Positions 57,670 to 64,000 of a stretch of 64,000 nt of DNA are shown one piece after another (the first letter of the stretch is position 1; each line of letters starts with the position of its first letter). Made by a program: the position numbers and the translations under genes. Under the pieces are notes generated by a model that was not told the origin of the DNA, made no database searches, and saw only the letters and a list, made by a program, of their open reading frames with translations. This stretch comes from Takashimella koratensis (lineage: Eukaryota > Basidiomycota > Tremellomycetes > Trichosporonales > Tetragoniomycetaceae): positions 2,475,486-2,539,485 of the forward strand of contig BCKT01000001.1 of assembly GCA_003116875.1 (NCBI GenBank), in the 5' to 3' direction.

Positions 57670-57952
57670 ACATCGAGATGTGGAGTGAGAAGACTGGTGG
57701 TTACGTGTCCGGAGCGCCGAGGAAGAGGTTCTTACCAGCGAAAAAGAGATACAATGTTGTTTAATAGCGCATTCACTCATTACACTGCATCGTTACGATC
57801 CATATGTATATTACAACATTCTTGTTCATGTACAGATTTCCACCGGAGATGGGCAATGAGAACCCAAAAACCCAAAGATTTGGACGATCGCGCGATCTAG
57901 ACGTGAGGAGCAATGATAGAGGGTAACGAGGAGAGACTTGGATAGACTGGGG

Positions 57953-58465
57953 CTATCGCGCAACGCTGGCACCAAAGTTCGCGCCGCCAGTTCCAGGCAC
58001 ACCGATCTCTGCAGTCGCCGCGAGCTCCGTCTGAAACGTGGCGTGGATACATCAGCTGCTGACCAGGCAGAAGAGCAAGCCAGGCAGTTGCACAACCCAC
58101 CTGCTGTTCCCTGATCAAAGCGGAGAAACGGCCCCAAAGCTGAGCGACGGTCGTAAATTCTTTACCGACTCCATAGACTTCTTCCAGTTTCCGATTGAGA
58201 ACGTTGGTATGTGTCATGAGTTCTTCAAAACCCTGTGGTCTCAAATCAGCATCCAATCCACTATTTAAACCACGATAGAGGTACCGCTCGGCTGATTTTG
58301 AGAAGCGAGAAGGTGCTGATAGGGGAGAGCGTCGCGACGCGCGAGGAGAAGGGAGGGCAATAAACGCACCGTAGAGATATCCTCAATGAGACGTTCACGC
58401 TCCCGCTCAAAAAAGCTTTCGGTGGGCGCGGGCTCATGTACTGTCGAAGGCCTGGCAAGGGACAT
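57953..58465 (-). CDS. DAD1: DASH complex subunit Dad1
   Basis: Small subunit of the fungal DASH/Dam1 ring that couples kinetochores to microtubules. Three exons: 58370-58465, 58101-58232, 57953-58030; 101 residues. The Dad1 domain starts after MSLARPSTVHEPAPTESF and reads FERERERLIEDISTGFEELMTHTNVLNRKLEEVYGVGKEFTTVAQLWGRFSALIREQQ, with the typical FE.ER.RLI start and VGKEF..VA.LW core. A short tail TELAATAEIGVPGTGGANFGASVAR follows. The tail is Gly/Ala-rich and not part of the family core. It is convergent with the Elp5-like gene, with 283 bp between the stops. DASH is fungus-specific, which supports the source of this DNA. Confidence 0.92.
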
Positions 58466-58709
58466 GGCGGCGGCTGTTTGAGTATGTTGGGCTGAGCTGG
58501 AAGCAGTGAAGTAAGTTGTCAGATCGCTGTTCAACCCCTCACGAGACGATTTGTTGACAAGAACGCGACGGGACTACCAGAGTCAATTTATGTAGACCTC
58601 CCCTTTTAGCAAGGCGACATCGCCCGCCGATTTTACCACTACCACTAGATACTACTGCCGACAAAATCGGGTTTCCAGCAATAACAACTGCAAAACCGGA
58701 ACCATCATT

Positions 58710-58730
58710 GCAGGACAACTTTGGCGCCAT
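58710..58730 (+). repeat. dispersed repeat core, copy 9
   Basis: GCAGGACAACTTTGGCGCCAT, exact consensus; the second block of the array copies is not visible downstream. Confidence 0.7.
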
Positions 58731-59754
58731 GTTGGAGTACATATCTATGTTTACAAGAGATCGTTGTCTTCATTTTCGACTGTTGGCCAGACGGGAAAGA
58801 GAGGCAAGAGAGGATCGACGCGGAGATAAAGGGAGTGCATAAATAACGTCGGGTGTGGTTGTGTTGTGGTGCGGTGATCGGCGAGTTACGTCATTGGGTT
58901 TTTGTTGACAGCCTGATCTACGTTCGTTCCCAGCAGCGGCGGTCTGCACAGAGGCTTCAGTACCACCCTTACACCTGCAGACCGCGGACCGTGGACCCGC
59001 CCCACTACGCCCCCTCACTAGCCTAGGAACAAACTCAGCAAGCTCTTCTCCAAGCTCAGGCTCCGACTCAACTTCTCTGTCACAAAGGCTTCTCCTTTCC
59101 TCCGACGCAGCCCGACGCAGATCCAGTGATATCATTGCCGCCACCATACGTTCCAGTGGGATTTTCCCAATTGTTCCAGCAAACTCTACGCGCAAGGCAT
59201 GAGCACCGAGCACCGAGCACCGAGCACCTGCGACTGGCGCAGATCCCAACCCGGTCCGCAGCAAAGTTGATCTTCTAAACCCCTGGTCTGATCCCTCCAC
59301 AAGTCACCCCCCACCCCACCCCACCCCGCGCAACCCGGTGCCCGGGTGGAGTCGTGCTGCGCTCGCGTCTCCATTCGCGCCGTGCCTTTTGCCTCTAATT
59401 TACACAGACCACATGCATGCTGTGCTGTCTGTCATCCCAGTCATCTGCCATCAAGGTGTTGTTCATTGTTCACCCTCGAACCTCTGGGCTACCGCCTAGC
59501 TCACCAACCTTGCTTTCACGGCCCCTCCGTTGCCGACGCCCCTCCCCCTCCCCCTTCCCCCTCCCCTCCCCCTCCCCCTCTCCCTACTCATTCCCCTCCT
59601 CACCCCCTCCCCAGCCCACCTCCGAGCCTCCTTTGACCATGGAGCGTCCACAACACAACCATGACGTATCATCCGTCGTTCCTTTCTCTCGCTCTCCCAG
59701 ACAGTCGATGACGACAGTTGTGTACTTGTTGTAAAAATCTCATCTTGACTTCGT

Positions 59755-59763
59755 GTATATATA
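59755..59763 (+). promoter_or_regulatory. TATA box
   Basis: TATATATAG about 105 bases before the ATG at 59869. Strong TATA elements are typical of inducible fungal genes. Confidence 0.55.
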
Positions 59764-59868
59764 GCTGCAGCTTGATGTCGACTTGTTGCCGCCCACTACC
59801 AAGTCTTCAGACGAACTTTTACTTCTACAACAACTACCACACCACCACCAACTACAACATTATTCATC

Positions 59869-60904
59869 ATGGGTCTTCTCAGCCGCCAAGCTAACGGGTA
59901 CGACAACACCACTGGTGCCACGACCACCACTACTACCCACGGCACTCACCAGTGAGTTTTCACCTCCAACCTCTTCTTCACTCCTCTCATCGCGTTGTCA
60001 TACTGTAACCCCTCCTTCGCCACTACACACCTCCGTTATCGTCACTTGCGCCACCCAACACTGACATCCTCTAGCCCAACACGCGACGGTGTCATTGCCG
60101 GCGGTCTCGCTCACCACGAGGCAAGCAACCACCCGACTCGAGACGCCCTTCTCGCTGGTGGAGCGTGAGTCTATCTCTCCCACCTTCACCTTCACCTATC
60201 ACCAACCACCACCCCTTCTACTCATCACACACACTGACCCACCCTAGCGTCGGTGAACTCCAGCACCACCGCAACGAGAAGGAGCTCCGCGCCAACAACG
60301 TCGGTACCCACGGGATCAACAACACTGCCGACCCATACAGCTCAACCGGTACCGGCATCGGTCACCACAACCACAACGGTGTCGTCGGTAACGGTACCGG
60401 CGCGGGTTACGGGACTGGCGCCGCCACTGGTGCTGGTGTTGGGACTGGAGTCGGTGCGACTGGCGCAGGTGTTGGAACCGGTGCTGGCGCAACTGGCGCT
60501 GGCGTAGGCGTAAGTCTCTTCCCCCTCATCCCATCCTCGTCCCATCCCTTCTTAAGATCACTGCTGACCGTATTTAGACCCACACTGGCCCCGCGCCTCT
60601 CCACGGTGTCAACGGCTCCGCCAAGCCCACGATGGTCGAGGCGTCCAAGCTTGAGCGCAAGGGCAAGCTCGAACACACCATGGGTGGTCTCCTCTGCTCT
60701 TCCTCGCTCAAGGCCAAATCGGCAACTCACCTCGCCCAGGCCGACCACATGCGGATGCAGGCGAGCGAGCTCAACGAAGCCGAGGCCCTCGAACACCAGG
60801 CTGGTATGAGGAGGCAACGTGCCGTCGGACTCGGCGCCGACCCAGTACATGCCTCGGGCCAGACCGGGTTCGGAAACAACAACCGAACCGCCGCCGTCGC
60901 CTAG
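59869..60904 (+). CDS. small His/Gly-rich LEA-like (hydrophilin-type) protein
   Basis: Four exons (59869-59951, 60075-60162, 60248-60509, 60578-60904), all in phase, about 252 residues. No enzyme domain. The N-terminus MGLLSRQANGYDNTTGATTTTTTHGT leads to two copies of HPTRD..(I/L)AGG, then His/Asn-rich GTHGINNTADPYSSTGTGIGHHNHNG. A glycine region repeats GATGAGVGTG. The C-terminal 95 residues are charged and helical: EASKLERKGKLEHTMGGLLCSSSLKAKSATHLAQADHMRMQASELNEAEALEHQAGMRRQRAVGLGADPVHAS. High Gly, few large hydrophobics and no signal peptide fit stress-protective hydrophilins (inference). A TATA box upstream fits stress induction. Histidine clusters could bind metal. Confidence 0.8.
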
Positions 60905-61231
60905 GTCGGTCGCTCACGACAGGATAGGATGAAAGGGATCGTGTCAGAAGTGTATTGAATGAAGAGATGAAGCGACGAAGCGACGAAATTGGTTGTCGTT
61001 GGATTCTTTACTGTAGCCTTAGTTGAGCGGACCTTTTAACAATGTCAAACACGGTGAACGCAATGTGCCACGTAAAAGCATCCTTTGGACTAACCCTTTG
61101 AAACACGAGACAACCAAGCCTCCCGCGGACAAGACCAGAGTCCCCTTGTGTCTGGAGCACACTTCATCAACCACGCTCGTCTGACGCACACAGACGCCAT
61201 CAATCCCACACACACACGCCAATCTCTTCCT

Positions 61232-61299
<68 letters not shown>

Positions 61300-62564
61300 A
61301 TTCCCCCTGCTCCCCCTGATCGTTCCTCATCCGATCGTCCATCGTCATCGCCTTTCCCCTGCGCTAGCTCAAAGCCATCATCAACGCCTAAGCCTACCTT
61401 GCCTTGACTCCTCCTTTAACTCGGTTGAGCATGGACGCGGCGTGGGGCTGGGTGGACCGGCTTGCTCGGCTTGATTAGCGAGTCCAACCCTGTCTTCGAC
61501 CCCTTTGAACAGACTCCTTTCCATCGCGTGTCCTTTCCCCGAAGACAAGGAGGACAGAATCTATCCAAGGACACTGAAGTGTGCATGGACATGTGTGGGA
61601 AGATACACATCTCACGCAGTGGTCACAAGACAGACCTCGACAAAACATCTGGGCATCCCCACCCCTCTCGTCATTGTTCTCAACTTGGATCTTGACTCTG
61701 ATCACCGCCAAGTCAAGCCATCCCATTGCCACCGTCCCGTCATCTCATACATCTTGACGACCGATCCTGTGCGCCTCTTCGATCGCGCCGCCCTCCTTAA
61801 GTCCAAGTCCCATTCCCAGACTAGTGCCTGTGCCCTGTGCCCTCATCTCTGGGCCGAAGCGCACGCCCGACGCACGCACCGACTTGTCCTGGCCCGACTA
61901 GACGACGAGAGGGACCGGGAGATCGGACTGGCCTGTCGACCATCATCCCATCATCCCATCATCACATCATCCCATCATCCCATCACTCCATCAGTGTGCC
62001 CTGATACTCGCCACCGCCTCATCGCCTCGCTGCAAACAATACCTCTACATACACACCCGTTCCTGCCCCTGTATCTTGTGTGTGTCCCCCTGATTCCCGA
62101 CGTCGGCCGGTTTATCGAGAAGCGTGTTGGTCGTAAGGTTGTCTGTGGTTGTGTGTGTCACCGACTTTACACACAAACACATACACACATACACACATAC
62201 ACTGGCTCTCTTTGTCAACAAACATCCTCAGCAGACAACCAACGAGGCCACCAACGAGGCCATCACCTCCCCTCTCCAGCACACGTCCTTGTCCTTCGCT
62301 ATCACCCACATCACCCACTCGCAGCCTCGCAGAATCCCCACCTCCCCTCCCTCGCCGTCCTCGTCCACACCACTGTGCCCCCTGCGCCCGACTGTGCCCA
62401 CCTCGCACCACGCATCGGCTGTCGTCGAGGGAGCCACGCGTCACGATCATTCATCGATTCTAGCGCGAGGTGCAATCTTCGCGTCGCTGTCTCACTCCCA
62501 CCCTCCCAGTCCTAGACAAATTTCGTCTCAGCCTGTCACTATAAACCCCTCCCCTCTCGTCAAC
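60905..62564. other. intergenic stretch with a 65-base C run
   Basis: Holds the 3' region of the preceding gene and the leader of the next one. Visible: a C run at 61235-61299, an ATCATCCC-type repeat at 61940-61995 and a CACATA repeat at 62170-62200. The 336-codon frame at 61505-62515 looks accidental, as it runs through these repeats. Confidence 0.55.
61235..61299 (+). repeat. uninterrupted C run of 65 bases
   Basis: Pure C on the plus strand (G on the minus). The longest homopolymer in the window; capable in principle of i-motif/G-quadruplex structure. Exact length is at the limit of sequencing reliability. Confidence 0.8.
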
Positions 62565-64000
62565 ATGTCTCACCTCACCCCTCTTGACACCCCTCTCGTC
62601 ACCACCACCACCACCACTGCTGCAGTCACCGCGTCCAACCCGACCGTCCCAACCCTCACTCTATCCCAACTCTCCCACCACTTTGCAGAATCAGCACACC
62701 TCCCACCCACCGACACTTCTTTCCTCTTCACCAGTCCCAACGTCTCTTCTCTCACTCTCGCCCCACCTCGCTCTTCCTCTCCAGCACGCAAGATCACCCG
62801 ACGCCGTCCACCACCAGGCCACGGGCATACCAAGTCCTCGTCTACGTCCACACCAGCCATCGCCAAAGTATCTGCGACAATTCCCGCCTCCGATACGTCC
62901 TGGCTCGACCGACGCTTCTTCTTCCGCCAATACACCATGGGCCAGGGACAGGGCAAACTCGAGGCCGGGTCGAGCCACACCCGGTCTCAACAAGACGGTC
63001 TCCCTTCCGAACCGCACTCCCCGTTCAATCCCTACATCGAGCAGCTGCAGTCCCTTCTACCCACAGCTCAGCCGATGCAGGCTGAGGCGACCGACGCCAC
63101 TTGGTCGCGAATCGACTATGGACCGGGCCCCAGTAAACCCCCACCTGCAGGTCCGACCGCTTACGAGAGCAGGCGTGTCGCCGGGCTCGCACGCAAGCTG
63201 TCTAAAGCAAGGATCAAGCGCAACGGGTCGACCGAGTCTCGTCGTGGTTCCGAGGAGGGTACGCCCAAGACTGAACCCGAGCCAGCGGGCAGCAAATCGA
63301 CCTCGCCCCAGTCTTCCCATTTCCTCCAAAGCACCAAGACGATGAAAGCGTCGACATTCTCAGCCCGCAAGCGCATGTCCAACCCACCATCCCCTACCTC
63401 CCTCCCATCAGTCGCCCCATCCCCTGGCCTGGTCCCCGCACCTACCCCTTCGCCCGCTCCCAAACCCTTCCCTTTACTCACAGGCGACCTCTCCCCATTC
63501 TCCCTTCCCGTAATGACCACCCTACCACCACGTACCACCTCTCGACCCGCTGCGCCACAACCCCCACACACCCCGCGAAACAGTCGCCACCGTAAATCCA
63601 CCTCTTCCGGCCGAAGCTCAATCAAGTCTCCTCGTCGCGCGGAACGCGAGTGGCGCGCAAAAGTCGCTGCCCTCTCTTTCACCCTCGAACCCAGCTCCTC
63701 TCCCTACGCATCTTTCCGTGGCCCTGTACCTCCTCCTCGTCCATCAATCACCCCGTCCAACTCCAAGCTCGGGCCTATGGTCTCCACACAATCATCCCCA
63801 GACGACGAGCACGTCGTCACTCCTCTCAGCCAGCGGTCTCCACCAGCCAAATCGTTCTCGAGCAACCGGAGCTTTGCCACACTGGGCCACCATATCCACC
63901 TCCAGGCCGAGTACCGCGACCCGCACGGAAACGACACGTCGTTTCTCTCCATTAACAGCAGAGAAGATCGCAAGACTTCCATCGCACCGTCCGTATCGAG
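62565..64000 (+). CDS. unrecognised Ser/Pro-rich protein, 3' end outside window
   Basis: From ATG 62565 (MSHLTPLDTPLVTTTTTT) the frame stays open to the end of the window, more than 478 codons without a stop or a needed intron. Since it has no stop here it is easily missed. The sequence is mostly disordered: Thr/Ser/Pro-rich with basic patches (KITRRRPPPGHGH, ARKLSKARIKRNG). Islands of more ordered sequence are SDTSWLDRRFFFRQYTMGQGQGKLEAG, NPYIEQLQSLLP, YESRRVAGLARKLSK and REWRAKVAALSF. Many SP and TP sites suggest a phosphorylated regulator. No family recognised. Codon third positions are strongly C-rich as in the neighbouring genes, which supports coding. Confidence 0.7.
   Translation, partial: MSHLTPLDTPLVTTTTTTAAVTASNPTVPTLTLSQLSHHFAESAHLPPTDTSFLFTSPNVSSLTLAPPRSSSPARKITRRRPPPGHGHTKSSSTSTPAIAKVSATIPASDTSWLDRRFFFRQYTMGQGQGKLEAGSSHTRSQQDGLPSEPHSPFNPYIEQLQSLLPTAQPMQAEATDATWSRIDYGPGPSKPPPAGPTAYESRRVAGLARKLSKARIKRNGSTESRRGSEEGTPKTEPEPAGSKSTSPQSSHFLQSTKTMKASTFSARKRMSNPPSPTSLPSVAPSPGLVPAPTPSPAPKPFPLLTGDLSPFSLPVMTTLPPRTTSRPAAPQPPHTPRNSRHRKSTSSGRSSIKSPRRAEREWRAKVAALSFTLEPSSSPYASFRGPVPPPRPSITPSNSKLGPMVSTQSSPDDEHVVTPLSQRSPPAKSFSSNRSFATLGHHIHLQAEYRDPHGNDTSFLSINSREDRKTSIAPSVS

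Larger units (their letters stand above)
58466..59868. other. intergenic stretch
   Basis: Contains one repeat copy at 58710, a short direct repeat GAGCACCGAGCACC at 59205-59228, and a CCCCTCC-type pyrimidine repeat at 59540-59585. The 176-codon minus frame at 58770-59300 is not supported. The right end is the promoter of the His/Gly-rich gene. Confidence 0.5.

Noticed and set aside
61505..62515. 336-codon plus-strand frame
   Set aside because: Runs through simple repeats (ATCATCCC, CACATA); no domain; the leader of the next gene fits better.

Overview
The window is nuclear DNA from a filamentous or yeast-like fungus, most likely a basidiomycete, with Tremellomycetes as a guess. Genes are cut by many introns of about 45-120 nt with GTNNGT-type donors, CTNAC-like branch sites and pyrimidine-rich AG acceptors. 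Protein set: an RBM39/Rsd1-type splicing factor, DASH subunit Dad1, Elongator Elp5, RNA polymerase II Rpb3, a kinesin-6 and an ArfGAP. No rRNA, tRNA gene or CRISPR array was recognised.

Layout, left to right. 1-886: 3' end of an RBM39-like splicing factor. 887-5880: about 5 kb with no gene I can support. 5887-8587: an HMG-box regulator with a very long leader that contains no ATG. 9405-12334 (-): leukotriene-A4-hydrolase-type aminopeptidase. 12611-14454 (-): unknown proline/serine-rich protein. 17806-19240 (-): ARL8-type GTPase whose P-loop lies on a 17-nt exon. 20210-21510: ZNRD2/SSSCA1-type zinc-ribbon protein. 22032-23458 (-): GDT1/TMEM165 cation transporter. 24087-25878: Age2/SMAP-type ArfGAP with a GC-AG first intron. 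26244-28236: Rpb3 with a Gly/Tyr-rich tail. 28933-30498: two tandem paralogues of an unrecognised family, the first broken. 30772-32679 (-): MFS drug/polyamine-type exporter. 33929-37671 (-): kinesin-6 with a long acidic tail. 37.9-39.0 kb: an array of short diverged repeats. 39223-40968: nucleoside hydrolase. 41387-44513: acetoacetyl-CoA synthetase. 46165-48477: FucP-type sugar transporter.

From 49.66 to 55.76 kb lie two mobile elements only 37 bp apart. One is a 604-bp non-autonomous DNA transposon with about 70-bp terminal inverted repeats and a perfect 9-bp target duplication (Mutator-like). The other is a complete Ty1/copia retrotransposon with 208-bp LTRs differing at two positions, a 5-bp target duplication, and three in-frame stops in its gag-pol frame. 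Its primer-binding site is complementary to the 5' half of a tRNA resembling tRNA-Ile.

The right end holds Elp5 (56412-57669), Dad1 (57953-58465, -), a small His/Gly-rich LEA-like protein (59869-60904) and a long disordered reading frame that leaves the window (62565->64000).

The genes are mostly housekeeping and do not form one pathway. The unusual material is in gene structure (ATG-free leader, micro-exons, GC-AG intron), in the two transposons, and in a dispersed repeat family with the core GCAGGACAACTTTGGCGC, found nine times between 37.9 and 58.7 kb. All spans for multi-exon genes run from start codon to stop codon and include introns. Splice sites were placed by hand from reading frame and consensus.
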